Position numbers and translations under genes: made by a program. The notes under the pieces were generated by a model that had not been told where the DNA came from, searched no databases, and was given only the letters and a program-made list of their open reading frames with translations. Below, one piece after another: positions 10,351 through 20,052 of a DNA stretch of 64,000 bases; position 1 is the stretch's first letter; the number at the start of each line of letters is the position of its first letter. The DNA comes from Leptospira hartskeerlii (GTDB taxonomy: Bacteria > Spirochaetota > Leptospiria > Leptospirales > Leptospiraceae), in the NCBI RefSeq assembly GCF_002811475.1, contig NZ_NPDL01000002.1, positions 372,001 through 436,000 on the forward strand. The letters run 5' to 3'.

Positions 10351-10835
10351 ATTAGATCTTTGTTTTTGGACAATGCTTCTTCTCTAATATCGTTTCTGTA
10401 TTGTTCCAATTTTTTAGATAATGTTTCATCTTGTAGGGACAATATTCTTGCGGCGAGTAGCCCAGCATTCTTTGCTCCTGCAGTACCGATTGCAAGTGTT
10501 CCGACAGGAACTCCTCCAGGCATCTGTACTATGGATAACAAGCTATCCATTCCGGATAGCGCCTTACTTTGTACGGGCACTCCAAGAACAGGTAGAGTAG
10601 TGAGAGAAGCTACCATACCAGGAAGATGAGCCGCTCCACCTGCGCCTGCGATGATGATCTCAAAACCATTAGATCTCGCGGATTTAGAAAATTCGAATAA
10701 TAACTCTGGAGAACGATGAGCAGATACGATTTCGGTATGGCATTCTATCCCGAACTGTTTCAAGATTGATACCGCTTCTTTCATGGTTTCCCAATCGGAA
10801 CTGCTTCCCATTATAACCGCAACTTTCGTTTTCAC
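10347..10835 (-). CDS. purE: PurE, N5-carboxyaminoimidazole ribonucleotide mutase (class I)
   Basis: It moves the carboxyl group from N5 to C4 of the imidazole ring, completing the step begun by PurK. The 162-residue protein has [12 protein letters not shown] at residues 7-18, SAHRSPE, and [13 protein letters not shown], the conserved class I motifs. The active-site histidine is in SAHRSPE. It lies 14 bases after murF and overlaps purK, so purine and cell-wall genes share a transcript here. Confidence 0.96.
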   Translation of the reverse strand: MKTKVAVIMGSSSDWETMKEAVSILKQFGIECHTEIVSAHRSPELLFEFSKSARSNGFEIIIAGAGGAAHLPGMVASLTTLPVLGVPVQSKALSGMDSLLSIVQMPGGVPVGTLAIGTAGAKNAGLLAARILSLQDETLSKKLEQYRNDIREEALSKNKDLI

Positions 10836-10849
10836 ACTTGCAAATTCCT

Positions 10850-12295
10850 TTAAGATCGATCCACCGGCAAGCCCGAAAACATGGACGAATCCTTTGTTCC
10901 TGAATTTAATTCTTCTACGGCTCTTTCTAATCTCATTCCTCTGGAGGCCTTTGCTAATAGATAAGAACCCTTAGGCACTTCTTTGCGGATTGTATCCACT
11001 AAGTTTTTAAGTCCTTCTTCGTCTCCTGGGAAGGAGAAGGATAGAAGGTCCGAACTCGCTTTTTTTCGGAAACTCTTTAGAGCGTGAGAAGATTCAGTGC
11101 CGAATAAGAAGATACCTTTGCAGTTCTTTAAACTCGCTGCAAAACTTCCTATCTCAGTATGGAACTTTCGGGAATAATTTCCGACTTCTTTCATGTCTCC
11201 TAGTACTGCGTAAAATCCTTCTTCCCCGGCGATCTGAGAACATGCCTCGAGAGAAGATAACATGGATTCTCTATTTGCATTGTATGTATCGTTCAGAATT
11301 TTATAATTTCCTGCTTGGAAATCCAATCGTTTGTCGCCGGATCTGAAATTTTGGATCCCATTTTGAATCCAATCGGTAGGAGTTCCTAACTCTTCTAACA
11401 TAGATACGCACAATGCTAGATTTTCCAAAAGTTTGATCCCGGGAAGGCTCCAATTCAGAGAATAGTTCAGGAAGGAGATCTTAAAACCATCCCGATTGGT
11501 TTCTATAATTTCTATCCTCCTTTTTAGAGGAACCGATTTGAACTTAATCCCGTAACGCAGGCATCTTCGCTTTAGGAAATTCTTATATTCTCCTGTCTCC
11601 GGATAGAATAGCACTCCACCTTTGTGCATTCCCTCTAAAACTTCTGCCTTTGCTTTTGCGATCCCTTTTCTGGAACCTAGTAATTCTATATGAGCCGTTC
11701 CAATTGTAGTGATGAGAGAATAATTAGGACTCGCCATCTTAGTCAGCCTGGAAATTTCTCCAGCATGGTTCATTCCCATCTCGCATACAACATATCTAGT
11801 TTTGGAGTTGATCTTGAATAATGTGAATGGAACTCCTATCTCGTTATTATAGTTTTTTTCCGTGACCAGTAACCCTTCTTCCAAGGGTGAAAGACAAGAG
11901 GACAAGATCTCTTTTGTGGTGGTCTTTCCGCTGGAGCCGGTGACTGCGATTAAGATGGGATTGAATCTAGATCTATGAAATGTTGCAAGTTTTCCTAATG
12001 CGAGCAATGTGTCCTTGACTTGGATCGCTTTTGATCTTTGTTCCGAATTGAGACTTTCTAAAATCGGATGACCCTTCTCGCATAAAAAATAAGAAGCACC
12101 TTTTTCCAAGGCGTCCGAGATAAATTCATGTCCATCCCTGTTTCCTCTTAAGGGAATGAATAAGGTTCCAGGTTCCACCATTCCGGATGCCGTGCTGATA
12201 CTTTTTATCTCCGATTCTTTTTGAAAGGAGAAGTCGGATGGACTTTGTAATACCCTTCTTACTGTTTCAGGATCGTACTGGAATGGGGCTTTCAT
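10850..12295 (-). CDS. murF: MurF, UDP-N-acetylmuramoyl-tripeptide--D-alanyl-D-alanine ligase
   Basis: It adds D-Ala-D-Ala to the UDP-MurNAc tripeptide. The protein has an N-terminal substrate domain with [13 protein letters not shown], the ATP loop [36 protein letters not shown], and a C-terminal [11 protein letters not shown] segment. An in-frame TTG at 12304 would add three residues; the ATG at 12295 is preferred. The gene lies about 6 kb from the mraY-murC cluster, on the opposite strand and ahead of purE, which is an unusual location for murF. Confidence 0.95.
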   Translation of the reverse strand: MKAPFQYDPETVRRVLQSPSDFSFQKESEIKSISTASGMVEPGTLFIPLRGNRDGHEFISDALEKGASYFLCEKGHPILESLNSEQRSKAIQVKDTLLALGKLATFHRSRFNPILIAVTGSSGKTTTKEILSSCLSPLEEGLLVTEKNYNNEIGVPFTLFKINSKTRYVVCEMGMNHAGEISRLTKMASPNYSLITTIGTAHIELLGSRKGIAKAKAEVLEGMHKGGVLFYPETGEYKNFLKRRCLRYGIKFKSVPLKRRIEIIETNRDGFKISFLNYSLNWSLPGIKLLENLALCVSMLEELGTPTDWIQNGIQNFRSGDKRLDFQAGNYKILNDTYNANRESMLSSLEACSQIAGEEGFYAVLGDMKEVGNYSRKFHTEIGSFAASLKNCKGIFLFGTESSHALKSFRKKASSDLLSFSFPGDEEGLKNLVDTIRKEVPKGSYLLAKASRGMRLERAVEELNSGTKDSSMFSGLPVDRS

Positions 12296-12386
12296 CAGAC
12301 CCAATATCTTCCTACCTAAAATACTCGCAGTCTATTTTTAAAAATTCCTCTTGCAAGCTCTCGGTTCCGGTTTTCAAGTATGCGGG

Positions 12387-13436
12387 ATGCGAAAGACCAA
12401 GGTAGTTTTAATCGGTTTGGGAAGGATCGCTTCCTCCTTGGAAAAAGATCCCTATCGGTCCAAACCTTGCACTCATTCCGGGGTCCTGTTCTCTTCTTGG
12501 GGTAAAAAGAATTTTGAGTTTGTGGGAGGCTTCGATCCTAATCCGGATAAAAGGGAGAAGTTTTGCAAGCAGTGGAAATTACCCGAGGAGTTTACATTCG
12601 CAGGTCCAGATCGTTTTTCTTCTAAAAGTAAACCGGACCTTGCAATCATCTCAAGTCCTTCTGAAAATCATTATAAGAGTGCGTTAGAATGGATAGACAA
12701 AGGTGTTAAAAATTTTCTGATCGAAAAACCGGTTTGCGAAACTTTCTTACAAGCCAAGGACTTGGAAAAAATTTCCCGTAAGAAAGGGATCCGAATTTGG
12801 ATCAATCATGAGAGAAGATACCATCCTAAATATGCATGGGCAAAGCAGGTTCTGGATTCCCAAAAATACGGACAGATCCGTACTATCCGAGCCTCTGTTT
12901 TGACTTCTGCCTTGGCTCCGGGTAGAGCATTCCAAGGAAGGACCGGGCCATTATTCCATGATGGGACTCATGCAGTGGATTTAATCTATTGGTTTTTGGG
13001 CAAACCGGATCGAATTCGATCTTCTTTGACTCGAAGAAAAGGGATCCCAATTGAGGATCGAGCGTTGGCGTTCTTGGAATATAAGTCTGGGCCGGTGGTG
13101 TTTCTGGAAGCAGGAGGGATGAGGAAGTATTTTCAATTCGAGATGGATATCATGACCGAAGAGGCCCGTATTCTTCTCTCCAATGATGGTATGAGGCTTT
13201 TCGTTTCCAAACCTTCTAAGAAATACAAAGGATTTAATAGTTTGACGGAAGTCACATTTCCGGAAAAATCATTCCTCGGATCAAACCCGTTTATGAACCT
13301 TTATACGGAGATACGCAATGTTCTTACGGGAAAATCAGCAAGAATGACCGGTGACATTGGAGAAAATCTAGGAATCATGGAACTTTTACATAAGATCAAA
13401 ACCGGCGCCGAGATCAGAACGGTTTCGGAAATCTAA
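12387..13436 (+). CDS. Gfo/Idh/MocA family oxidoreductase
   Basis: A NAD(P)-dependent sugar-type dehydrogenase of unknown substrate. The Rossmann segment VVLIGLGRI begins five residues after the Met at 12387; the longer frame from TTG at 12351 adds a 12-residue tail that does not look conserved. The family motif FLIEKPVCE and the later GPLFHDGTHAVDLI region, which carries the usual catalytic His, are present. It is the first gene of a tight run: aarF starts 4 bases after its stop. The context does not reveal the substrate. Confidence 0.85.
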   Translation: MRKTKVVLIGLGRIASSLEKDPYRSKPCTHSGVLFSSWGKKNFEFVGGFDPNPDKREKFCKQWKLPEEFTFAGPDRFSSKSKPDLAIISSPSENHYKSALEWIDKGVKNFLIEKPVCETFLQAKDLEKISRKKGIRIWINHERRYHPKYAWAKQVLDSQKYGQIRTIRASVLTSALAPGRAFQGRTGPLFHDGTHAVDLIYWFLGKPDRIRSSLTRRKGIPIEDRALAFLEYKSGPVVFLEAGGMRKYFQFEMDIMTEEARILLSNDGMRLFVSKPSKKYKGFNSLTEVTFPEKSFLGSNPFMNLYTEIRNVLTGKSARMTGDIGENLGIMELLHKIKTGAEIRTVSEI

Positions 13437-13440
13437 ACGT

Positions 13441-15144
13441 ATGCCTTCAAGTTCCCAATCCACAAATTCAAATCAATTGCCTTCCTATTCCGCGAGAGGA
13501 AGATACTATAGAGGTAGCTTCTTTCTTTGGAAAAAAATTATCAGTCTATTTTGGTATTATAAATTTGTAAGATTATTCCTTTCTTCCAAATCAAGAGAGG
13601 AAAGAGAATTAGAATTTTATAAATCGTTGGGCTTGGAATGTAGAGACTTCTTCCTGAAAATGGGAGGAGTGTATGTAAAACTAGGCCAGTATTTCGCATC
13701 ACTTTCTCATTTATTCCCTGAAAGTTTTACTGAACCATTACAGGACTTACAAGATAGAGTTCCTCCTCATCCTTTTCTGGAAATTAAAGAAAGATTTAAA
13801 AAAGAATTCGGGAAAGAAATTGCAGAAGTATTCCCGGATATTTCAGAAGCGCCTCTTGCTTCTGCATCCATCGCTCAGGTGCATTCTGCCACTTTTAAGG
13901 GAGAAAAAGTGGCGGTTAAAATTTTATATCCAGGCATTGAAGATATTATCGAAAAAGATCTGAAGGCGGTCCGTACGTTCCTGAAAAGGATCAATCGATT
14001 CTTAGTCACATTCGATTTCAAAATAGTCCATAAAGAAATTGCGAAGTTAGTGGGAAGAGAAACGGATCTTCGTTTAGAAGCTGAGTCTATGGATCGTATG
14101 GCCAGATACTTTGCAGAAGAGCCGGATTACGTTTTTCCTAAACTGATCCCTGAGTGGAGCGGTAAGAGTGTTTTGACCGCTCAGTTTATAGAAGGGAAGC
14201 GAATCACCCAAGCTGGCACTTTAAAAAAAGGGCAGGCAAAGTCTCGGCCTGTGGATCTTCTAATTAGAGCTTATATTCTTATGATATTTGAATATAGGTT
14301 TTATCATGCAGACCCTCATCCAGGAAATATGATCTACACTCCGGATGAAAAACTTTGTTTTATAGATTTCGGAGCGGTAGGGGAGATCCCTCCTAGCCAA
14401 GCTATCGCACTTAGGAAAATAATTCTGTGTGCTATGACGAAGGACTATCCCGCTCTTGTAGAGGCCCTCGACGAGCTCGGGCTTGTTTCTAAGAAGGCTG
14501 ATAGGGAGAAGTTGGAAGAAGTGGTCCGTTATTCTATGGAAAAACTTTCTAAGTTTCTTTCCGATACGGATTCATTTAAGAATATTAAATTCGAACAGAT
14601 CCATACTCCTGAAGATCTGAAATTTCTAAAAGAGATCAATTCAAGTCTTAGAGGACTTCTTAGAATGATCCAATTACCGACCGCTCTTGTTCCATTGGAA
14701 AGAGTTCTTGGTCTTCTTGTCGGAATTACCGCAAACTTAGATCCGTATCGTACCGTTTTGGATTATGGCGAAAAACCTTTCAAAGGTCTGGTCTTCCAAG
14801 GAGAGAACCAATGGCAGAAGGTCCTGGTCCAGGAAGGTGGTATCTGGGGTCAGGCAGTTTCTCTTCCGGGAGAATTATTACAGGCGGTTAAAAATTTAAA
14901 CCGAGGAAAGCAGGCATATAAACTTCCGGATCTGGAACAACATACCAAGAAGATGTATTCTTTAGGTCATCAGATTATCAGCACTGCATTTATACTTTTT
15001 GGTATCCATTATGGAACCGATAGATTGGATAGAGGGATCGAAACTCAAGCAATGGCAGCTTACGGGGTATCCGTTTTCTTCGGAATCCTCCTTGCTCTAT
15101 CCGTTATCAAAAATAAATTCAGCTCTAAAAGGAATCGTCAGTGA
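13441..15144 (+). CDS. ABC1/AarF/UbiB family atypical kinase
   Basis: A 567-residue protein-kinase-like ATPase of the UbiB group. It shows [15 protein letters not shown] (the KxGQ motif), ASASIAQVH (the Ala-rich loop replacing a Gly-rich loop), AVKILYPG with the ATP lysine, HADPHPGNM, and [10 protein letters not shown]. The last 70 residues contain hydrophobic stretches that could anchor it. Homologues support quinone or lipid metabolism at the inner membrane. It overlaps lspA by 4 bases. The direct substrate cannot be read from the sequence. Confidence 0.88.
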   Translation: MPSSSQSTNSNQLPSYSARGRYYRGSFFLWKKIISLFWYYKFVRLFLSSKSREERELEFYKSLGLECRDFFLKMGGVYVKLGQYFASLSHLFPESFTEPLQDLQDRVPPHPFLEIKERFKKEFGKEIAEVFPDISEAPLASASIAQVHSATFKGEKVAVKILYPGIEDIIEKDLKAVRTFLKRINRFLVTFDFKIVHKEIAKLVGRETDLRLEAESMDRMARYFAEEPDYVFPKLIPEWSGKSVLTAQFIEGKRITQAGTLKKGQAKSRPVDLLIRAYILMIFEYRFYHADPHPGNMIYTPDEKLCFIDFGAVGEIPPSQAIALRKIILCAMTKDYPALVEALDELGLVSKKADREKLEEVVRYSMEKLSKFLSDTDSFKNIKFEQIHTPEDLKFLKEINSSLRGLLRMIQLPTALVPLERVLGLLVGITANLDPYRTVLDYGEKPFKGLVFQGENQWQKVLVQEGGIWGQAVSLPGELLQAVKNLNRGKQAYKLPDLEQHTKKMYSLGHQIISTAFILFGIHYGTDRLDRGIETQAMAAYGVSVFFGILLALSVIKNKFSSKRNRQ

Positions 15145-15698
15145 AATATTTCGAAAAGAAGTTCTTAGAAGTATACCCGCCTATCTTCATTATCAGTGTT
15201 ATTGTTGGAACAGTTATAGATCTGGTAACCAAATACATCGCGATACTATACCTAAGACCTCATAATCCGATCGAATTGCTTGGGGATTTTTTCCGTTTAA
15301 CCCTTACTTTCAATACAGGTTTTGTGATGGGTCTCTTTCAGGGATTTCCAAGAACCTCTTTGGCTCTGACTGCAGTTGCGATCTTAGTTCTAATCGCATA
15401 TCGTTGGAAAAATTCGGATCTAGGACATCCTGCCGGTTGGGCCTTGGTAATGTCCGGAGCATTCGGAAATTTTATAGATAAGTTTTTCGTAAAAATTATC
15501 GGGATCGGAGCTGAGTTCGGATTCGTTGAAAATCGTTATGAAGGAAGATTTATCGGAGTCGTGGACTTCTTAGACTTCGATTGGCCGAACTGGCTTTTAA
15601 TCGACAGATGGCCTGCATTCAATTTTGCAGATTCCTGCGTGAGTGTGGGACTGGTGATCCTGATCCTGACCATGAAAATCGAAGAGGATAAGAAGTAA
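15141..15698 (+). CDS. lspA: LspA, lipoprotein signal peptidase (signal peptidase II)
   Basis: This membrane aspartic protease cleaves prolipoproteins before the lipidated cysteine, which matters here because the window encodes many lipoproteins. In the 185 residues the family landmarks are D27 (VIDLVTKY), FNTG at 57-60, SGAFGN at 105-110, and the catalytic pair D142 (GVVDFLDF) and D164 (NFADS). The start is GTG inside the end of aarF. An insertion-like stretch between GN and the first catalytic Asp (about residues 115-138) is slightly longer than in short LspA proteins. Confidence 0.94.
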   Translation: MKYFEKKFLEVYPPIFIISVIVGTVIDLVTKYIAILYLRPHNPIELLGDFFRLTLTFNTGFVMGLFQGFPRTSLALTAVAILVLIAYRWKNSDLGHPAGWALVMSGAFGNFIDKFFVKIIGIGAEFGFVENRYEGRFIGVVDFLDFDWPNWLLIDRWPAFNFADSCVSVGLVILILTMKIEEDKK

Positions 15699-15700
15699 TT

Positions 15701-16228
15701 TTGAATTTCCTGCAACTCCCTATCTGGAAAAAGATAATTAAGAAAAAAGGGACCTCTAACCCGGAGATTATGCGTTTCCTTCGAGAAACTTCCGTATTTG
15801 GAAAGTTAAAAAGAAGGACCTTGCATGAGATCGCAAGACTAGTCCACGTTAGACAATATTCAGAGGGAGAGGAAATTTTTAGACAGGGAGAAGCCGGAGC
15901 AGGATTTTATATGATCTTCGACGGCAAGGTTACGATTCGTTCCGTAAGAGACGGGGTAGAATTAGACCTAGCCCATTTGGACCAACATTCTTTTTTCGGA
16001 GAACTTTCTTTATTCTCCGAAGAGAGAAGGACCGCAACTGCGATTGCGCAAGAGCCCTCTACTTTGCTCGGCTTTTTTCAGCCTGATTTAAAAGAAATTA
16101 TCGAGACCAAACCTAAGATAGGAATTGAGATCCTCTTAAGTCTTACTGGGGTTGTTGTGGAAAGACTCCAAAAAACGAACCAGTTATTGGAAAAAGCTTA
16201 TTATAAGGGCAAACAGAAAAATGCCTGA
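15701..16228 (+). CDS. Cyclic nucleotide-binding domain protein
   Basis: A 175-residue single-domain protein. The cNMP fold runs from about residue 35 to 145, with GEEIFRQGEAGAGFYMIFDGKV, the phosphate cassette-like FFGELSLFSEERRTATA, and a C-terminal helix. No DNA-binding helix-turn-helix, kinase or channel segment follows, so it looks like a stand-alone sensor. The proposed start is TTG, 2 bases after lspA; an internal ATG at 15770 would still keep the domain. Its stop overlaps the permease start by 8 bases, suggesting coupled expression with the membrane protein. Confidence 0.82.
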   Translation: MNFLQLPIWKKIIKKKGTSNPEIMRFLRETSVFGKLKRRTLHEIARLVHVRQYSEGEEIFRQGEAGAGFYMIFDGKVTIRSVRDGVELDLAHLDQHSFFGELSLFSEERRTATAIAQEPSTLLGFFQPDLKEIIETKPKIGIEILLSLTGVVVERLQKTNQLLEKAYYKGKQKNA

Positions 16229-17315
16229 TACGAAACCGCTTTCTACATACGTAATCCGATTTATATTTTTCTTTTTGGTCGGAGCGGCCATCGTATTTTT
16301 TTCAATCGGTCTGCAACTTCTTGTAGTACCGATCGCTTTATCATTAATTCTATTCTATATATTTAATGGAACTATTAACTATTTTGAAACTCTGGGAATA
16401 CCCAGGATAGTTTCAGTTGCGATCCTTATCTTTTTTCTTTGTCTTCCAATTTATCTGGTCGCAACAGAAGTTGCCCCTCCTATCGTTTCCACTTTGCAGC
16501 CAATCATTAAGAATTGGAAACAGGATATAGACGATGCAAAGTTTAAGTATTTGGTAGTTGGTTTTCAACTCAGATTTAACGATTATCCTGCAAGTTGGGA
16601 GGACACGATCCGTCCTGACGAGTTGGTTAAACAAGCGGCTGAACTGATCCATGCTCAAGTTAGTGCACTTGTTTCCGTAATTCCCACATTGATTGGATAT
16701 CTGGTGGTCACACCATTGTTTGCATTTTTGTTTCTCTTAAACGGGAACGGAGTGTATAAGAATATCATAAGTCTTGTTCCGAATCGATACTTCGAAATGA
16801 CCTTAATGGTGACGGCTAAGATCAACGAACAGATTACCAATTATTTGAGAAGTTTGGTAATCCAAAGTGCAATCATAACAGCGATATCTATGATCGGATT
16901 CTACGCGATCGGCTTGAAGTTCTTTTATATCTTTGCTCTATTCGCAGGGATTGCAAATTCCATTCCATATTTAGGGCCTATTATCGGAATGGTTCCTCCA
17001 TTGTTCATGACCTTAACGCAAGGTGCGGGAATATTCAATCCGAATAGTATTAATGATGGAATGGGCATGTATGAACTGATGGTCGCGATCTTTGTTGTGG
17101 TACTGATTGCGCAAGCAGTGGATAATTTCTTTGTTCAACCCGTCATTATCTCGGATGCGGTTTCTTTGCATCCGGTTATCGTAGTGGGTGCAGTTACCGT
17201 TGGAGGAAGTTTACTTGGGATTGCTGGAATGCTTGTTGCAGTTCCGCTTGCTGCGATCTTAAAGGTAACTATTGCTTCTCTCTATAGATCTATGAAAGAC
17301 CATAAGCTGCTTTAA
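16221..17315 (+). CDS. AI-2E transporter family (PerM-like) membrane permease
   Basis: A polytopic membrane protein of about 364 residues. Hydrophobic spans at the N-terminus are followed by a soluble central stretch (about residues 75-130), then spans around NSIPYLGPIIGMVPP and the terminal VGAVTVGGSLLGIAGMLVAVPLAA, which are typical of this family. The ATG at 16221 sits in ATGCCTGA overlapping the upstream stop; the longer frame from 16152 would overlap the cNMP gene by 77 bases and is not preferred. Transported substrate is unknown. Its stop codon lies inside a terminator hairpin. Confidence 0.85.
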   Translation: MPDTKPLSTYVIRFIFFFLVGAAIVFFSIGLQLLVVPIALSLILFYIFNGTINYFETLGIPRIVSVAILIFFLCLPIYLVATEVAPPIVSTLQPIIKNWKQDIDDAKFKYLVVGFQLRFNDYPASWEDTIRPDELVKQAAELIHAQVSALVSVIPTLIGYLVVTPLFAFLFLLNGNGVYKNIISLVPNRYFEMTLMVTAKINEQITNYLRSLVIQSAIITAISMIGFYAIGLKFFYIFALFAGIANSIPYLGPIIGMVPPLFMTLTQGAGIFNPNSINDGMGMYELMVAIFVVVLIAQAVDNFFVQPVIISDAVSLHPVIVVGAVTVGGSLLGIAGMLVAVPLAAILKVTIASLYRSMKDHKLL

Positions 17316-17330
17316 GCAAAGCAGCTTTTT
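17304..17330 (+). terminator. Rho-independent terminator of the oxidoreductase-permease operon
   Basis: A perfect 10-bp stem (AAGCTGCTTT / AAAGCAGCTT) with an AAGC loop, ending in a T run. The permease stop codon TAA lies within the hairpin. It also separates the operon from the convergent acetate symporter gene ending at 17343. Confidence 0.85.
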
Positions 17331-17342
17331 ACTTCTCCTTTT

Positions 17343-18881
17343 TTATTCCGCCCCGATCCCCAAGTAAACCCTGACTTTCTCTGACTCGTATTTTGCGGTG
17401 GCGTTCTCGTCAGGAAACAGTTTAGAAAAAATGAATGCGGAAATAAATGCCAAAGACATTGAGACGATCGCAGGATTTTTTAAAGGGAAAATTGCCTGAT
17501 CGAATTTAAAAACATCCACCCAAACAGTAGGACTGAATATGATGAACAGAGTCGCCGACACTGAACCGATCAGAATGGAGAATACTCCGCCCACTGTGCT
17601 AAAATTCCTCCAAAGAATGGATAAGAATAATGCAGGGAAATTTCCGCTGGCTGCGATTGCGAAGGCCAATCCTACCATGAAAGCTACGTTCTGATCCTTG
17701 AACAATATCCCGAGAAGAATACTTACTATACTGAATATCACAGTTGCTTTTTTAGCGACGGAGATTTGCTCACTTTCGGTTGCCTTACCTTCTGTGAATA
17801 CGTTAAAATAAAGATCGTGAGAGATGGTGGAAGCTGCAGCCAATGTTAAACCTGCAACTACTGCAAGGATGGTGGCGAATGCAACTGCGGCGATAAATCC
17901 TAAAAAGGGTGTGCCTCCGAGCAACTCTGCTAAAAGTGCTGCCGCCATATTTCCGCCTTTGTCTATTCCGGCTATTTGCTCTCTTCCGATCAGAACCGCA
18001 GCCGCAAAACCAACGATCGGAATGATGATATAAAAATATCCAATGAATGTAGTCGCGTAAGCCACCGATTTTCTGGCTTCTTTCGCATCAGGCACAGTAT
18101 AAAATCTCATTAGAATATGAGGTAAACCTAATAGACCAAACATTAAAGCAAGTCCTAATGAAATGGAATCGATCGGACTGGAAGCAAATCCCCCAGGCTC
18201 TAAAGCTGTCCTTCCGAATTTAGTTTCTACTGCGGAGAATAAATTCTCTAAGCTGAAGCCGAATTGTGCTAGAGATAAAATCACAAGTAAGGTAACACCG
18301 AAAAGAAGAAGGCAGGCTTTGATGATCTGCACCCAAGTAGTCGCGATCATTCCCCCGAATAAAACGTAAAGTAGCATTACTCCGCCCACTATCAAAACCG
18401 CCAATTCATAAGGAAGACCGAACATTAGATTGATCAGTTTTCCGGAACCGACAATTTGAGCAATCGAGTAGGTCAGTGTTACTAAAATTCCTCCTATAGA
18501 GGCAACGATCCTGATCGGTTTTTGTTTTAAGCGAACCGCTAGTACGTCTGCGAAGGTATATTTTCCTAAATTGCGTAAAGGTTCTGCAAGAAGGAACATG
18601 AGGGCAGGCCAGCCTACAAGCCATCCAACTGCGTAAATGATGCCGTCGTAACCTTTTAAAGCCACCATACCCGAAATTCCCAGAAAGGAAGCTGCGGACA
18701 TGAAATCTCCGGAAAGAGCTAAGCCGTTTTGGAAACCCGTAATGGATCTGCCCGCCGCATAAAACTCACTGGAAGTTTTAGTCTTTTTGGCAGCCCAATA
18801 AGTAATTCCTAATGTAAGAATAACGAATAGAACAAAAAATAGAACCGAGATAAAATTCGGTTGGCCTAAAGAGGATTCCAT
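17343..18881 (-). CDS. actP: Cation/acetate symporter ActP-like (sodium:solute symporter family)
   Basis: A 512-residue sodium:solute symporter with about a dozen hydrophobic spans. The N-terminal segment with KTSSEFYAAGRSITGFQNG and the FADVLAVRLKQKP stretch, together with the DUF485 partner upstream, point to the acetate/short monocarboxylate branch (ActP). It starts at the last base of the DUF485 gene, the usual arrangement for yjcH-actP. Substrate assignment is by family and context, not by visible substrate-specific residues. Confidence 0.87.
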   Translation of the reverse strand: MESSLGQPNFISVLFFVLFVILTLGITYWAAKKTKTSSEFYAAGRSITGFQNGLALSGDFMSAASFLGISGMVALKGYDGIIYAVGWLVGWPALMFLLAEPLRNLGKYTFADVLAVRLKQKPIRIVASIGGILVTLTYSIAQIVGSGKLINLMFGLPYELAVLIVGGVMLLYVLFGGMIATTWVQIIKACLLLFGVTLLVILSLAQFGFSLENLFSAVETKFGRTALEPGGFASSPIDSISLGLALMFGLLGLPHILMRFYTVPDAKEARKSVAYATTFIGYFYIIIPIVGFAAAVLIGREQIAGIDKGGNMAAALLAELLGGTPFLGFIAAVAFATILAVVAGLTLAAASTISHDLYFNVFTEGKATESEQISVAKKATVIFSIVSILLGILFKDQNVAFMVGLAFAIAASGNFPALFLSILWRNFSTVGGVFSILIGSVSATLFIIFSPTVWVDVFKFDQAIFPLKNPAIVSMSLAFISAFIFSKLFPDENATAKYESEKVRVYLGIGAE

Positions 18882-19192
18882 TATCTATTCTCCGATTCTA
18901 ATTTAGATTTTAATACTTTGACTTCTTGGTCATAATATCTGTTGGCCCAGAGAACATAAAAGAAGGTGAGTAACCAGGAGAATAAGATCACAGATGCGCC
19001 GGCGTACAATCCATAGTTGCCGAAGATACCTATTCTTTGCGTAAGCCATTCCTTTTTTAGGGCAATGATGAGTATGAATCCGTAATAGTTCAGGAATAGA
19101 AAAAATAATAAAACGAAACTAACTGTCCATCTAGTTCGTACTAATTTTTTAAACTCGATGGATTCGATCAATTGGTGAGCTTTTATCTTCAT
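18881..19192 (-). CDS. DUF485 family membrane protein (YjcH-like), partner of ActP
   Basis: A 103-residue protein with two hydrophobic spans, separated by KKEWLTQRIG, and a charged C-terminal tail. Size, topology and the immediately downstream actP match the YjcH family. The start is supported by AAGGA 7 bases upstream of the ATG. A TATAAT hexamer at 19225-19230 (minus strand) could be the -10 element for both genes. Confidence 0.85.
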   Translation of the reverse strand: MKIKAHQLIESIEFKKLVRTRWTVSFVLLFFLFLNYYGFILIIALKKEWLTQRIGIFGNYGLYAGASVILFSWLLTFFYVLWANRYYDQEVKVLKSKLESENR

Positions 19193-19224
19193 GTTGAAGT
19201 CCTTGGACCGGCCGAGAGAATAGT

Positions 19225-19230
19225 ATTATA
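19225..19230 (-). promoter_or_regulatory. Candidate -10 element for the DUF485-actP operon
   Basis: The minus strand reads TATAAT, a perfect -10 hexamer, about 33 bases before the DUF485 start codon. The region 17 bases further upstream is T-rich without a good TTGACA. A Shine-Dalgarno AAGGA follows at a normal distance. Confidence 0.45.
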
Positions 19231-19275
19231 CCTCCGGATGGCAAGGATAAAAAGAATTTTAGAAATAAATCTAAT

Positions 19276-19298
19276 TCGACTCTTTGTCACAAAGTCGA
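19276..19298 (-). terminator. Hairpin downstream of the nitrilase-like gene, possible terminator
   Basis: On the minus strand TCGACTTTG and CAAAGAGTCGA flank a TGA loop, giving a stem with a two-base bulge, followed by a T-rich stretch. It lies 17 bases after the stop of the gene ending at 19315 and before the promoter of DUF485-actP. The trailing T run is interrupted, so this is moderate evidence. Confidence 0.45.
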
Positions 19299-19314
19299 CT
19301 ATTGAAAGATCCGA

Positions 19315-20031
19315 TTAAAATAGACCGTTGATCCCGTTTATGTTAACTGTTTTGATGATCTCTTTCTCCTGTTCGGTTTCCGCCACTTTCCAAGTGACAC
19401 CTGTCGGAGTAGAGAGTAGACTTCTTCCTATCCTTCTTTTACCGAAGGGGATACCGTAACCGGAACTACGCACCAAGAACATTCCGTATTGGGAGGAAAG
19501 ATCCGCATAATTTTTCAGATCCTGGGAATAATCAGTACCGTTATCCGAAACTGAATCTAAATGGAACGCCAAATTGATCCTATCGGATTTTAATTTTTCC
19601 AGTTTAGACTTATCTTGGATCTCTTTGCCTGCGAAGATCCCAAAACGAAATCCTCCCAAGATCAGGGAATCTTCTCCCGAGCCTGGAATTGCCGGAGCAT
19701 CTTCGGAAGATAATCCTTTTACATCGTACCAATCTATTAGTACTATATTTTGCACGATCGGAATGGAGAATCTTAATTTACCCTCGTCGTCTCTACGAAA
19801 CATTCCTCCGCCGAAGATCGCACCTTTATAAACTTCCGAGATAGCGTAGATCTCATCTAGAAAAGGTTTAGCGCGAGAAGCTAACGATTCAGGAGAACCA
19901 TTTCCCCCTCCCGGGAAATATAATGGCAGAATGAGGAAATCCGATTTTTCCTTAGAAAGTTTGGTTCTTTGTTCAGGAGAAACCGGCTGGGATAGATCCT
20001 TTTGGAAAAGGGTAATTTTTACTGAGGTCAC
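19315..20031 (-). CDS. Nitrilase-superfamily-like protein, apparently lacking catalytic residues
   Basis: The 238 residues follow the carbon-nitrogen hydrolase pattern: a first strand ending in SDFLILPLYFPGG where active members have a Glu, a central region with RDDEGKLRFSIPIVQN, then FRFGIFAGKEIQ where active members have a Cys, and a late NYADLSSQYGMFLVRSSGYG strand. Neither the Glu nor the Cys is present, so it is probably a non-catalytic relative. The start is GTG at 20031. It lies 21 bases after the 610-residue unknown gene and is likely cotranscribed with it. Family assignment is by pattern only. Confidence 0.55.
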   Translation of the reverse strand: MTSVKITLFQKDLSQPVSPEQRTKLSKEKSDFLILPLYFPGGGNGSPESLASRAKPFLDEIYAISEVYKGAIFGGGMFRRDDEGKLRFSIPIVQNIVLIDWYDVKGLSSEDAPAIPGSGEDSLILGGFRFGIFAGKEIQDKSKLEKLKSDRINLAFHLDSVSDNGTDYSQDLKNYADLSSQYGMFLVRSSGYGIPFGKRRIGRSLLSTPTGVTWKVAETEQEKEIIKTVNINGINGLF

Positions 20032-20052
20032 TCTTTACCTGCGACTTTGAAT

